Below, in pieces: positions 52,925 to 62,819 of a stretch of 64,000 bases of DNA. The translations under genes and the position numbers were made by a program. Origin of the DNA: Chitinophaga horti (GTDB lineage Bacteria > Bacteroidota > Bacteroidia > Chitinophagales > Chitinophagaceae); NCBI RefSeq assembly GCF_022867795.2, contig NZ_CP107006.1, forward strand, positions 3,782,001 to 3,846,000, given 5' to 3'. The notes beneath the pieces were generated by a model. The model did not search any database, was not told where the DNA came from, and saw only the letters and a list, made by a program, of their open reading frames with translations. Position 1 is the stretch's first letter. Each line of letters opens with the position of its first letter.

Positions 52925-53995
52925 TTACCACCCGATCTTTTCACCAAACGTACCGAGGCCGGTCCATTGATTGAGCGGGAGATTTATACCAAAGTGATTA
53001 AATGCTGTTGAATTTTGATAAAACGAGCGCGCATAACGGATCTGCAGGCGGGTGATGATTACCCCCACGCCAAAGGAAAAGCCGCTCATCCCCTGTTGCT
53101 GCAGCAGCGCCAGTTCCTGCCTGCGCAGGTGATTATAGGCGGCCGTCAGCTCCACATGTTTGCCAACCGTGAACTGTGCAGCCAGCACGAAATGCCTGAA
53201 CACCTTATCGATCGCCCCTGCCCTGTTCACCAGCGTATCGCCGTTCTCGATCACCTGCCCTTCGTCGAAATCAGGATCTTCATAGTTAATATCGAACTGG
53301 TAGATGTGATGTATAGTGGCGGATAATTGTAAGGGCACATGTTCAAGCTTTTTGGAGATGCCCACCTGGAGGTCGAATGGCAGCGGCTCTTTATTCTCTA
53401 CGCCATAACTCTTGATCTGGCTGCCCATGTTTTTAGCCACCAGCCCCACCTGCCAGCCTTTGGCCGTGTCCTGGTAGGTGATGCCCATATCGGCGCTAAA
53501 ACCGGTGCTGCGGTATTGCTGGTACCTCGACCTGATATACTTCAACGTGAGACCGTAATTCCATCTTTCTTTATACTGGCGGGATGCGGTCACCTGCCAG
53601 CTCATGTCGCTCGGCTTGAAAGATCCCTGTATGTTGCCTGCCGCATCGGTTTGCACGATGTTGCCGTAGTTCACGAATTGCAGGCTGGTAGCGAAGGTGG
53701 TGCCAATAGAAGGCACATGGTACCCCGCCATCACATGACTGTAATTCACCCCGGCAAAGTAATCGGCGTAGTTCACCTGCAGATGGGTATGCATGGAGGG
53801 CCGTAACAGTGCAGGGTTGAGGAAGGTGGCAGATAAATCGTCGGTTTGCAATGCAGCATTCATATTACCAAGCGCGGTGACCTGCGGCGCGGGCGGCAGG
53901 TCCAGGAAGGAGAATACGTGCTTACCGCCCAATACCTGGGCCTGGGCCCTGGTGAAGGATAAAAGGAGGACTATAACGGCGGCGATCTTCTGCAT
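52925..53995 (-). CDS. porQ: Type IX secretion system protein PorQ
   Basis: A 356-residue outer-membrane protein of the PorQ family. In T9SS, PorQ is part of the attachment complex with PorU, PorV and PorZ that processes and anchors cargo. The ATG at 53995 gives the signal peptide MQKIAAVIVLLLSFTRAQAQ. The conserved start VLGGKHVFSFLDLPPAPQVTALGN and the beta-rich barrel body support the family. Longer upstream frames would run across a hairpin region and are not credible. It links to the two T9SS cargo genes in this window (12931-15456 and the giant adhesin). The downstream ABC genes are 13 bases away. Confidence 0.88.
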   Translation of the reverse strand: MQKIAAVIVLLLSFTRAQAQVLGGKHVFSFLDLPPAPQVTALGNMNAALQTDDLSATFLNPALLRPSMHTHLQVNYADYFAGVNYSHVMAGYHVPSIGTTFATSLQFVNYGNIVQTDAAGNIQGSFKPSDMSWQVTASRQYKERWNYGLTLKYIRSRYQQYRSTGFSADMGITYQDTAKGWQVGLVAKNMGSQIKSYGVENKEPLPFDLQVGISKKLEHVPLQLSATIHHIYQFDINYEDPDFDEGQVIENGDTLVNRAGAIDKVFRHFVLAAQFTVGKHVELTAAYNHLRRQELALLQQQGMSGFSFGVGVIITRLQIRYARSFYQNSTAFNHFGINLPLNQWTGLGTFGEKIGW

Positions 53996-54149
53996 CGGCT
54001 GCAAAATACGAAATGCAAGCGTTGTTTTCTGAGAAGCCTGCGGGGCGGTGTATATATCGCCGACGAACAACCCTGATATTCGATCGTGGAGCCGGCGCGC
54101 AGACTTAGACCCAATCTGGTAAGCAACGCCGCACACCAGCACCGCCCCC

Positions 54150-54181
54150 CAAAAACAGCAAAAGCCGTCCTTCCGGACGGC
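54150..54181 (-). terminator. Terminator after lon
   Basis: GCCGTCC and GGACGGC (54164-54170 with 54175-54181) form a 7-bp stem with a TTCC loop. TTTTGCTGTTTTT follows on the minus strand. Confidence 0.85.
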
Positions 54182-54268
54182 CCTGCATAAACCCTTAAAA
54201 CAATCAACATAAGTCACTTATAAAGTAACGTACGTGCAAACACTGCCACGACTGGCTGCAAATGCGTT

Positions 54269-56702
54269 TTACTTCTTTAATAACGCAGTTTCCAGCACTT
54301 GGTTCATTTGTCTCACGTAATGAAACTTCAAACCTTTAATATAGTCGGGATTGATTTCTCTGATATCTTTCTCGTTCTGCCAGCACAGAATCACTTCCTT
54401 TATACCGGCACGTTTGGCCGCCAGTATCTTTTCTTTGATACCGCCCACCGGCAACACCTGTCCGCGAAGGGTAATTTCGCCGGTCATCGCCAGGTAAGGT
54501 TTTACCTTCCGGCCGGTGTATGCAGACGCCAGTGCGGTCAGCATCGTAATGCCTGCACTCGGACCGTCTTTCGGCACGGCGCCCTCCGGCACGTGAACGT
54601 GTACGCTTTTGGTAGAGAACTTCTTGCTATCGATCTTATAATCTTCCGCGTTTGCCTGCAAGTAAGTAAGCGCAGTAGCGGCAGATTCCTTCATCACATT
54701 ACCCAGGTTGCCCGTCAGTTTCAGGTCGCCCTTACCCTCGCTCAAACTGGTTTCTATGAACAGTATGTCGCCACCTACGTAAGTCCAGGCCAGGCCAACC
54801 GCCACGCCAGGGGGATTACCCACCTTGTATATTTCGTTACTGTAGCGGTTCTTACCTAATATCTTCTCGATCTTTTCTTCGTTCATCGCGTCCGGCACTT
54901 CCTCTTCCAGCGCTACATCTTTAGCCAGCGAACGCATGATGGCGGCAAACTGCCTGTCCAGCTCACGCACCCCGCTTTCACGGGTGTAGTCCTGTATGAT
55001 CTTAGAGATGATCGCATTGCTGAACTTCGTTTTCAACGTAGCCAAACCATGCGCCTCTTTCTGCTTCGGAATGAGGTGACGTTTCGCGATCTCCACTTTC
55101 TCTTCTACCGAGTACCCGCTCAGGTCAATGATCTCCAGCCTGTCGCGCAGCGCCGGGTGAATGGCGGCGATGTTGTTCGCAGTAGCGATGAACAATACTT
55201 TGCTCAGGTCGTACTCTGTTTCGAGGTAGTTATCGTAAAAGCTGCTGTTCTGCTCCGGGTCCAGTACTTCCAGCAAAGCGGAACTGGGATCACCGCGGTG
55301 GTCGCTGCCGATCTTATCGATCTCGTCGAGGATCATTACCGGGTTAGAGGATTTGATCTTACGGATCGACTGAACGATGCGGCCAGGCATAGCGCCGATA
55401 TAAGTTTTACGGTGGCCACGGATCTCGCTTTCGTCGTGCAGGCCACCCAGGCTCAAACGTACATATTTACGCCCGATAGCGCTGGCAATGGAGCGACCGA
55501 GAGAGGTTTTACCAATACCGGGAGGGCCTACGAAACACAGGATTGGTGACTTCATGTCGCCTTTCAGTTTCAATACGGCCAGGTATTCGAGAATACGTTC
55601 TTTGATGCGGTCCATACCATAATGGTCGGCATCCAGTATCTTTTTCGCCTTTTTCAGGTCGTAGCTGTCGTTGGTATATTCCTGCCAGGGCAGGTCCAGC
55701 AGCAGGTCGAGGTGATTGTATACAACGGAGTAGTCGGGCGTGGTGGCATGCATCCTTTCCAGCTTTTCTATTCCTTTGTTAAACAGTTCCTTCGCTGCTT
55801 CCGTCCACTTCTTGGTTTCGGCTTTACGCTTCATTTCCTTCACCTCGCGGTCGTTGCTGTCGCCGCCCAATTCCTCCTTGATAGACTTCAGCTGCTGCTG
55901 CAAAAAGTAGTCGCGCTGTTGTTTATCCAGGTCGGCCTTGGTTTTGGTGGTAATCTTGTTCTTCAGTTCCGCCAGCTGCAATTCGATCTGCAACAATTTC
56001 AGCAACAGCTCTGCACGCGTGCGCACGCTGCTGATTTCCAGCAACTGCTGCTTTTCTTTCAACTCGCTGTTCAGGTTGGAGGAAACGAAGTGGATCAGGA
56101 AAGAAGTGTTTTCGATGTTCTTCAGGATCATCGATGCCTCGGAAGGCAGGTTGGGCGACAGCTCGATAATCTGTCCGGCCATGTCTTTGATCGAAGATAT
56201 ATAAGCGCTGAACTCCTGATCTTCCTCATCGGTTACCTCGTCGTGCAGCAGGTCATATTTTTATTTTGAAGTACGGATCGGTGGAAACCATCTCCTTCAA
56301 CGCAAAACGTTTGCGACCCTGGATGATGATGGTGGTGCCGCCGTCCGGCATTTTAATCAGCTTCACAATTTTAGCCACAGTACCTACCCTGTACAGGTCT
56401 GCTTCCTCCGGTTCTTCTACATTACTGTCTTTTTGTGCAATAACGCCTATCATTTTGTCAGCCTTGTAAGCATCATGTACGGCTTTGATAGACTTATCGC
56501 GGCCAACGGTGATAGGAATAACCACGCCCGGGAACAATACGGTATTCCGGAGTGGCAGCAGGATCAGTTCTTGGGGTATCTTATCGTCGTCTGTATTTTC
56601 ACTGTCTTCATTTAAGGGAATAATGGGCATAAATTCCATATCCTCTTCCGTATTCCCTAAATAGAATTTTTGTATTTCCATATTTGTTAGCTGAAAGGAC
56701 AT
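54269..56702 (-). CDS. lon: ATP-dependent protease Lon, frameshifted in this sequence
   Basis: Lon serine protease, about 810 residues when repaired, which degrades damaged and regulatory proteins. The N-terminal LON substrate domain ([20 protein letters not shown]) is read from 56702 (or the ATG at 56681) to about 56262. The remainder, from about 56258 down, carries the coiled region, AAA+ module (Walker [21 protein letters not shown], Walker [13 protein letters not shown]) and protease domain with the Ser-Lys dyad ([10 protein letters not shown] and a later Lys). The two parts meet at a run of five T (56258-56262). With four instead of five, the frame continues as [20 protein letters not shown], a normal Lon linker. 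An assembly error is likely because loss of Lon by such an indel would be unusual. Confidence 0.92.
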
Positions 56703-56885
56703 TCTGTCAGTATCACCTGCTTAACTGCCCTTCTGTTTTAGATATAGCCTATTAGTCAACTTTGATGCCAAGGTAAGGAAAGCCTTTTAATCAAAAAAGG
56801 AGAAAAACAGGTTCAGGCTAATTTGCCTGTGTCCTGATTTCCTCCTTAGCTGATTCCCTTAACGGGGATTATGAATTGATAATGT

Positions 56886-57491
56886 TTATAATGTAACGCC
56901 GACACCGAGCTGGATGGACTGGTTTTTCCAGTTATCCTGATCCGCCAATTTGCCTCTAACATCGGTGAAGCCAACGATGTAACGTGCGCTGATGTTAACG
57001 ATTGGCAGCTGTATCCATAAACCTGCCACGCCAGACACGTCGCCACCGTTAAAGGCATCGTCCACACCCTCAAACACGTTCTTGTCACTTACGAGTGCAC
57101 TGAACTGGGGCCCGAGCTGTAATTTGATACGATTAGTACCGAGCGGAATGTTTGCCAGGATAGGCACGCTCAGGTAGTTCATTTTGATCTTCTTGTCATT
57201 CGCGTCGTTCAGGTTATCGAGCTGGTAGATCTCGCTGAAGTCGGAAGTAGTTTTTACCGTGGCGGAGGAGAATACCAATTCACCCTGTACACCAAAACCT
57301 TTGTGGAAGTTTACCTGTGCGAAACCGCCGATGTGATAACCCAGGTTAAAGCCGCTTTTATAGCCTTCCCCGTCGATCTTACCCAGGTTAGCGCCTGCCT
57401 TCAAACCAAAGTGAAGCAACCCGCTCTGGGCTTTAACGCTGGCAATTGTCATAAAGGTGAGCACCACCAGCGATAGCATGTGTTTTTTCAT
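56886..57491 (-). CDS. Outer-membrane beta-barrel protein, PorT-like
   Basis: A 201-residue protein with signal peptide (LVVLTFMTIASVKAQ) and an eight-strand-like barrel pattern: HFGLKAGANLGKIDGEGYKS, GYHIGGFAQVNFHKGFGVQG, KMNYLSVPILANIPLGTNRI, KLQLGPQFSALVSDKNVFEG and a C-terminal SIQLGVGVTL. This is the outer-membrane beta-barrel (PorT family) pattern common in Bacteroidota, where paralogues are numerous and functions mostly unknown. It is not necessarily the T9SS PorT. Monogenic. Confidence 0.87.
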   Translation of the reverse strand: MKKHMLSLVVLTFMTIASVKAQSGLLHFGLKAGANLGKIDGEGYKSGFNLGYHIGGFAQVNFHKGFGVQGELVFSSATVKTTSDFSEIYQLDNLNDANDKKIKMNYLSVPILANIPLGTNRIKLQLGPQFSALVSDKNVFEGVDDAFNGGDVSGVAGLWIQLPIVNISARYIVGFTDVRGKLADQDNWKNQSIQLGVGVTL

Positions 57492-57642
57492 AGTGTGTGA
57501 TGATTAAATTACTATTATTTAAAGCAATGTGTTACCGTTACTGTAACGGACGTATCAATGGTACCGTTACCCCTATTTAACTGTCAATAAATTAATTTAT
57601 TGCAGCTATGTTAAAGATGTGTTACAAAATGTATGCTAAAAA

Positions 57643-58557
57643 TCAGAAGGTATAGTTTAGCGAGGCGGTGAAGTAACCGAACAAACTCCTGTCATCGCCC
57701 TTCAGTGGCTTAAATACGATGTACGAAGGGGCTACGGTAAATTGCTTATAGATGTAAGATACGCGAAGCGAGAGGTCGAGCGCGCGGGGTTCAAAATTGG
57801 TATCAAGAATAGTTTCTTCTTCGCCACGTAAACGATTAGCAAATCTTTTCAGGCTTTTACTGCGGGTGAGGTATTGCCCGGCCTTGAGATTACTATAATA
57901 ATTAGCCGTACCCGATGTTAACGCAAACACCGGCACGACCAGCAATGCATCATGCTCGCCGGTAAGTTCGGGAAACACGAAGGTATGCCGCACATCCACC
58001 ATCACGTTGAAATCACTGCCGGATATAGTGCGATTGAAAAACCGGTTGACCTTCATCGTTCGTTCGCCCCAGCCGTAATCAAATATCAGCCCCGGCTCCA
58101 GCCACCACTTGCGGTAGATGAAGTAGGCAAATAACTCGTTACGTATAGGCGTAAACGGCATATCGCTTGAATCAGCATAAATGTAACGGGTGTAATTAAT
58201 GCCGGCCATGAAATCGCGCTTCTTCGTATAGTCATACCCTACCGACAGGTCTGTTTCGAAGAAAGGCTTTTGAGTGGCGTTGAACATATAGTAGGTAGAT
58301 ACGCTGGCGAAGGCACCACTTTTATGATAGTAGGCTAATGTGGGCGAAAGAAAAGGCTTAAGTACGATGGGCCTGTCAACCTCCACCCTTTTACCACCGT
58401 AAGCCGGGTTGTTGCCATAACTCAGCGAAAGCACGAACTCACTCTTTTCCTGTGCATTCAACAACGAGTCCAGCTGCCGTTGTATTTCGGCCAGGCCCTG
58501 ACCGGAAACGCGGAAACCGGACAACAATAACACCAGGAGGAGGAAGCGATATGGCAT
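57643..58557 (-). CDS. Predicted outer-membrane beta-barrel protein, unknown function
   Basis: A 304-residue protein with a signal peptide (MPYRFLLLVLLLSGFRVSGQ), a short helical stretch (AEIQRQLDSLLNAQEKSE) and then alternating strands rich in Tyr and Phe (FVLSLSYGNNPAY, SPTLAYYHKSGAFASVSTYY, KRDFMAGINYTRYIYA) ending in ASLNYTF. The terminal Phe is typical of outer-membrane barrels. No specific family recognised. It lies between the PorT-like gene and the metallophosphoesterase gene without clear operon structure. Confidence 0.75.
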   Translation of the reverse strand: MPYRFLLLVLLLSGFRVSGQGLAEIQRQLDSLLNAQEKSEFVLSLSYGNNPAYGGKRVEVDRPIVLKPFLSPTLAYYHKSGAFASVSTYYMFNATQKPFFETDLSVGYDYTKKRDFMAGINYTRYIYADSSDMPFTPIRNELFAYFIYRKWWLEPGLIFDYGWGERTMKVNRFFNRTISGSDFNVMVDVRHTFVFPELTGEHDALLVVPVFALTSGTANYYSNLKAGQYLTRSKSLKRFANRLRGEEETILDTNFEPRALDLSLRVSYIYKQFTVAPSYIVFKPLKGDDRSLFGYFTASLNYTF

Positions 58558-58623
58558 TACTACTGATTAGACCTGCAATATAGCGGATTAGAGGCAGATT
58601 TCCCGGATGACTGCGCCCCGCCG

Positions 58624-58666
58624 GGGAAAGAAACAGCCGCCGAAGTGAGTGACACAACGGCGGCTG
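58624..58666 (-). terminator. Terminator after metallophosphoesterase gene
   Basis: CAGCCGCCG (58634-58642) and CGGCGGCTG (58658-58666) form a perfect 9-bp stem. TTTCTTTCC follows on the minus strand. Confidence 0.8.
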
Positions 58667-58690
58667 AATAAAGCGTTAAGGCTGATTACA

Positions 58691-59959
58691 TTAAGCCAGA
58701 TCTATCACTGTAATCTCCGGCAATATCCCTACCCTGCCCGGGTAACCTAAAAACCCGAAGCCCCTGTTTACATAAAGTTTTTGCTTGCCCTGGGTGTACA
58801 GTCCGGCCCACTGCTTATAGAAGTACTGCGACGGGCTCCACTTAAACTTGGCGATCTCCACGCCGAACTGCATGCCGTGGGTGTGACCTGCCAGCATCAG
58901 GTCTACGTCCGGGTACTCGGTGCGCACCTGGGCATCCCAATGGCTGGGGTCGTGGGACATTAATATCTTAAAGGGAATGTTTTCCGTACCGGCATGTGCC
59001 TTTTTCATGTCGCCGAAGCGGGGGAAACGGGCGTTGGCGCTCCAGTTCTCGATGCCCAGCAGGGCGATTTGCTGACCGTTGCGCTCTAATACCGCATGCT
59101 CGTTCATCATCAGCTTCCAGCCCATGTCGGCGTGCGTATTCTTGAGTTGCTTCAGGTTATCCTCCTTCATGCGGCTGTAATGATCGCCGTCGAAATCGGG
59201 CCAGGGGTAGTAGTCACCGTAGTCGTGGTTGCCGAGTACGGAGTATACACCCATCGGTGCGCCCAGGCGGCTGAACACATCTTTATAAGTCTCCATCTCT
59301 ATGGCGCGGTCATTTACCAGGTCGCCGGTAAACAGGATCAGGTCGGGCTTCTGGGCCATGATCATATCAATGCCCTTTTGCACCGCCGCTTTGTCCTGGA
59401 AGCTGCCCGAGTGAATGTCCGATATCTGCACGATGCGCATCCCCTTAAACGCCGAAGGCAGGTTTGCGAAACTGAGTTTCAGTCTCCTTACATGATAATT
59501 ATACTTATTTGAGAACCCGTACATGAGCGTGGCTACCAGTCCGCCCCCGAGTACCAGGCCCGTTTTCATAAGAAACTGCGAGCGCGTAATGCCGTTCTTA
59601 AACCCTTCGGCCCCGATGTTTTCTTCCTTAGCGCCCCGGAACATACCCGCCACCCACATAATGAGCCGTCGGATGTCGTCGATGAGCAGGAACACCACGA
59701 CGATCACTTTGGCCAGGACGAGGGCGATCAGTACCGTACGGATATACGTCAGCAGTACAGAATTACCATCTGCCGGGATATAGCGATAACCGGCGGCCAG
59801 CAGCAGCGCGGTGCCGGATACGATCCAGTAGACCAGGTTGGCTATAAAACGGGTACGGGGTTTTGCGGCAGAGAAGGCGGTACGTATTGCAAAAAATACA
59901 TACACATCTATCGCCAGCATGAACAGTAACATAAAAAGGTAACCTGATCCGGATCGCAT
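58691..59959 (-). CDS. Membrane-anchored metallophosphoesterase
   Basis: A 422-residue protein with four N-terminal hydrophobic segments (about 1-160) and a calcineurin-like phosphoesterase domain behind them. The metal-binding motifs are all present: ISDIHSG (D-x-H), LFTGDLVND (GD), LGNHDYGDY (GNHD), LMSHDPSHW and AGHTHGMQF (GHxH). Such YkuE/YpbG-like proteins hydrolyse phosphodiesters or lipid-linked phosphates at the membrane; the substrate is unknown here. The promoter at 59987-59994 is divergent from parA. Confidence 0.9.
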   Translation of the reverse strand: MRSGSGYLFMLLFMLAIDVYVFFAIRTAFSAAKPRTRFIANLVYWIVSGTALLLAAGYRYIPADGNSVLLTYIRTVLIALVLAKVIVVVFLLIDDIRRLIMWVAGMFRGAKEENIGAEGFKNGITRSQFLMKTGLVLGGGLVATLMYGFSNKYNYHVRRLKLSFANLPSAFKGMRIVQISDIHSGSFQDKAAVQKGIDMIMAQKPDLILFTGDLVNDRAIEMETYKDVFSRLGAPMGVYSVLGNHDYGDYYPWPDFDGDHYSRMKEDNLKQLKNTHADMGWKLMMNEHAVLERNGQQIALLGIENWSANARFPRFGDMKKAHAGTENIPFKILMSHDPSHWDAQVRTEYPDVDLMLAGHTHGMQFGVEIAKFKWSPSQYFYKQWAGLYTQGKQKLYVNRGFGFLGYPGRVGILPEITVIDLA

Positions 59960-59986
59960 TATTATATATTATATGGATTTGAAGCG

Positions 59987-59994
59987 CAAAGGTA
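59987..59994 (-). promoter_or_regulatory. Bacteroidota -7 element of the metallophosphoesterase gene
   Basis: On the minus strand TACCTTTG matches TAnnTTTG exactly, 27 bases before the ATG at 59959. Confidence 0.5.
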
Positions 59995-60192
59995 AAGCGT
60001 ACTAGTATGAAGACGAACGCCCTCCGCCAAAATTGTACATGGTGGAAAAATATTTGGGCATTGAAAATGAAATACTTACCCAATTTAGCCGTTCAATATT
60101 GGCCGAATTTTAACAAATATGGCGGCCCGGGCGCATTTTCCTCTGTGAATAAATAAATGGAAAGGCGGCCCCTATATACGGGGTAATCGTTG

Positions 60193-60200
60193 TAATTTTG
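60193..60200 (+). promoter_or_regulatory. Bacteroidota -7 element of the parAB operon
   Basis: TAATTTTG matches TAnnTTTG exactly, with a leader of about 70 bases to the ATG at 60275. The whole 315-base gap 59960-60274 holds this and the divergent promoter; no parS-like palindrome was recognised in it. Confidence 0.5.
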
Positions 60201-60274
60201 CCCGATTGAGTATGTTAAAAGACGACAATTCGTATAATTTATCCTATTTTAACCTTTGAATTGAGACTTAAACA

Positions 60275-61096
60275 ATGGCAAGAACAATCGCAATCGCCAA
60301 TCAGAAGGGTGGCGTAGGTAAAACAACCTCCGCTATTAACCTGGCCAGTAGCCTGGCGGTATTGGAGTATAAAACGTTACTGGTGGATGCGGACCCGCAG
60401 GCCAACAGTACTACCGGTCTGGGCTTCGACCTGCGTAACATTACGCAGAGCCTGTACGACTGTATGGTAAACGACGTAGCCGCCCGGGACGTGATCCTGG
60501 AGTCGGACACGCCGAACCTGAAAGTGTTGCCTTCGCACATCGACCTCGTGGGTGCGGAGCTGGAGCTGATCAACCATCCGAACAGGGAAAAGGTGATGAA
60601 ACAGATCATCGATCCTGTGAAGGATGACTATGACTTTGTGATCGTAGACTGTTCTCCTTCCCTGGGCCTGATTACCGTAAACGCCCTGGTGGCGTCCGAC
60701 TCGGTGATTATTCCCGTACAGTGCGAGTTCTTTGCACTGGAAGGTTTGGGCAAACTCTTAAATACCATCAAGATCGTGCAGAGCAGGCTGAATACCGAAC
60801 TGGAAATTGAGGGCATCCTCATGACCATGTACGATGGCCGTTTGCGCCTGAGCAACCAGGTGGTAGACGAGGTGAAACAACACTTCGAAGAGAGCGTATT
60901 CAACACCATCATTCACCGTAACACCAAACTGGGCGAGGCGCCAAGCTTCGGCAAGTCGGTAATTATGTACGATGCGGCCAGCACCGGGGCGATCAACTAC
61001 CTCAACCTGGCCAAAGAGATCCTGCAGAAACATAATTTTACTAAAATAAAATCAGAGGATAAGATCCTGGCTATTAACGATGACCAATCCGAATAA
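60275..61096 (+). CDS. parA: Chromosome-partitioning ATPase ParA/Soj
   Basis: A 273-residue ParA/Soj ATPase that uses the nucleoid to segregate ParB-parS complexes. The deviant Walker A box is at the start (IANQKGGVGKTTSAINLASS), followed by VDADPQANSTTGLG, the Walker B-like YDFVIVDCSPSLGLIT and IPVQCEFFALEGLGKLL. There is no N-terminal HTH, as expected for chromosomal type. The parB start overlaps its last codons by 17 bases, so the pair is translationally coupled. Confidence 0.96.
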   Translation: MARTIAIANQKGGVGKTTSAINLASSLAVLEYKTLLVDADPQANSTTGLGFDLRNITQSLYDCMVNDVAARDVILESDTPNLKVLPSHIDLVGAELELINHPNREKVMKQIIDPVKDDYDFVIVDCSPSLGLITVNALVASDSVIIPVQCEFFALEGLGKLLNTIKIVQSRLNTELEIEGILMTMYDGRLRLSNQVVDEVKQHFEESVFNTIIHRNTKLGEAPSFGKSVIMYDAASTGAINYLNLAKEILQKHNFTKIKSEDKILAINDDQSE

Positions 61097-61997
61097 GAAA
61101 GAGGCGTTGGGTAAAGGTATCCGTTCGCTGTTGCAGAACATCGATACGGACCTGAAACAAACTACCAGTGCATTGGGAGAACAGGTGGTCGCACAGGCTA
61201 CCGGCATTGAGCGCATTCCGCTTGACCAGATCGAGGTGAACCCTAAACAACCCCGCCGCGATTTCGACGAGCAGGCGTTACAGGAGCTAAGCCACTCCAT
61301 CAAGCTGCATGACATCATTCAACCGATCACGGTATCGAAAGTAGGTAAGAAATACCAGCTCATTTCCGGCGAGCGCCGTATGCGTGCGAGCAAAATGGCC
61401 GGTTTGAAAGATATACCCGCTTACATCCGCCAGGTAAACGACCAGGAACTGCTGGAACTTGCCCTGCTGGAGAACCTCCAACGCGAAAATCTGAACGCGA
61501 TTGAAGTAGCCCTCAGCTACAAACGCCTGATGGAAGAGTGTACGCTCACCCAGGAAGAAGTAGCCGACCGCATGGGAAAAGAACGCAGCACCGTTACCAA
61601 CTACCTGCGCCTGCTGAAACTGCCGCCAGACATCCAGGTAGCGGTCCGCAGCGGTAAAATAAGCATGGGCCACGCCCGCGCCCTTATCGGTGTAGAAAAT
61701 GTAGAGAAACAACTGTTCATCTTCGGCGAAGTGATGAAAGACGGCTTGTCCGTACGCCAGACCGAAGAACTCGTGCGTAAAGTATCCTACATCGAGAAAG
61801 GCAACGTAAAAAAACCAGCTAAGAGCACACTCCCGCCGCCTTACCAGAAAATCGAGGACAACCTCGCCTCCCACTTCTCTACCAAAGTGAAGCTTGACAG
61901 GAGTAAAACCGGTAAAGGCAGCATCCTCATAGAGTTCTATTCGGACGAAGAACTGGATAGCATCCTCGAGAAAATTGAACTATACGGTGGAAAATAA
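61080..61997 (+). CDS. parB: Chromosome-partitioning protein ParB/Spo0J
   Basis: A 305-residue ParB, a CTP-dependent clamp that loads at parS. It starts with the usual EALGKGIRSLL. The ParB N-terminal domain shows IPLDQIEVNPKQPRRDFDEQ, LHDIIQPITVSKVG and the GERRMRASKMAGL box. The central helix-turn-helix follows (TQEEVADRMGKERSTVTNYL, RLLKLPPDIQ, GKISMGHARALIG), with a C-terminal dimer domain ending SILEKIELYGGK. It overlaps parA by 17 bases and its end overlaps the start of the DUF5683 gene. Confidence 0.96.
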   Translation: MTNPNKKEALGKGIRSLLQNIDTDLKQTTSALGEQVVAQATGIERIPLDQIEVNPKQPRRDFDEQALQELSHSIKLHDIIQPITVSKVGKKYQLISGERRMRASKMAGLKDIPAYIRQVNDQELLELALLENLQRENLNAIEVALSYKRLMEECTLTQEEVADRMGKERSTVTNYLRLLKLPPDIQVAVRSGKISMGHARALIGVENVEKQLFIFGEVMKDGLSVRQTEELVRKVSYIEKGNVKKPAKSTLPPPYQKIEDNLASHFSTKVKLDRSKTGKGSILIEFYSDEELDSILEKIELYGGK

Positions 61998-62775
61998 TGC
62001 AGGGAAAATAACCCGGTTGTTAAGCTGTTTCCTGTTACTGGTCCTGCTGGTAATGGGGGCAGTCGTGCCGTTGTATGCCCAAACGCCCGATACTACCAGC
62101 CCCGCGGTAAGGCAGTATATGCGCGATGTGCGTGCAAAAGCCGTAGCCGACTCCCTCGCTCGTGCCAGACAAGACTCGTTGCAACCGAAAGTCGTTGTGC
62201 AGGATACCCTGCCCGCCCGCATCGTGGTGCGCGACACGGCCCGGGCACTGGTTAAAGATTCCATCATCATCGATACCAAACGCGAACACGATCCACGTAA
62301 GGCTGCCTTCTACTCCGCCGTGCTGCCCGGTATGGGACAAATTTACAACCGTGAGTACTGGAAGCTGCCACTCGTGTACGGCGCCCTGGGCGTATCCACC
62401 GGCGTATTCCTCTGGAACATGGACGGCTACCGCGAGTATCGCGACGCTTACCGCAGGCGTATGGCTAACGCCAACAATCCGAACTTTACGGACAAATACC
62501 CTAATCTGCAACCAGACGACCTTAAGTATATCCGCGACAGTTACCGGCAGTACGTCGATTATTCAGTGATCGTATTTATTCTCGCGTATGGTCTTAACAT
62601 CGTAGATGCAACGGTATTTGCCCACCTTAAACAGTTCGATATTTCCGACGACCTGAGCATGCGCCTTAGTCCGAAGATATTCGACAACCGGGCTTTGGGG
62701 CTTTCGCTCAACTTCCAGCTGGGCAAAACCGGGAAGAATAAGCAGCAGAAGTTACTGTTCGTGTTCAGTAAATAA
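61987..62775 (+). CDS. DUF5683 domain membrane protein
   Basis: A protein of about 262 residues with an N-terminal hydrophobic leader (LLSCFLLLVLLVMGAVV), a charged linker, then the DUF5683 core: EHDPRKAAFYSAVLPGMGQI, YNREYWKLPLVYGALGVSTG, YRQYVDYSVIVFILAYGLNI. This gives two or three membrane segments. There is no ATG before residue 27 of the frame. The likely start is the GTG at 61987 (or a TTG at 61975), inside the end of parB. It is often found between parAB and dapB in this group; function unknown. Confidence 0.85.
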   Translation: MENNAGKITRLLSCFLLLVLLVMGAVVPLYAQTPDTTSPAVRQYMRDVRAKAVADSLARARQDSLQPKVVVQDTLPARIVVRDTARALVKDSIIIDTKREHDPRKAAFYSAVLPGMGQIYNREYWKLPLVYGALGVSTGVFLWNMDGYREYRDAYRRRMANANNPNFTDKYPNLQPDDLKYIRDSYRQYVDYSVIVFILAYGLNIVDATVFAHLKQFDISDDLSMRLSPKIFDNRALGLSLNFQLGKTGKNKQQKLLFVFSK

Positions 62776-62819
62776 TATTTATCCCCTTCATTTCCAATCT
62801 TATTACAATTACCAACGCC

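Noticed and set aside
53996..54217. 74-residue N-terminal extension of PorQ
   Set aside because: It runs into the region of the lon terminator, shows no domain, and the signal peptide begins at the ATG at 53995.
59960..60274. Possible parS site or replication origin beside parAB
   Set aside because: No parS-like palindrome (GTTnCACGTGnAAC type) and no cluster of DnaA boxes were recognised.
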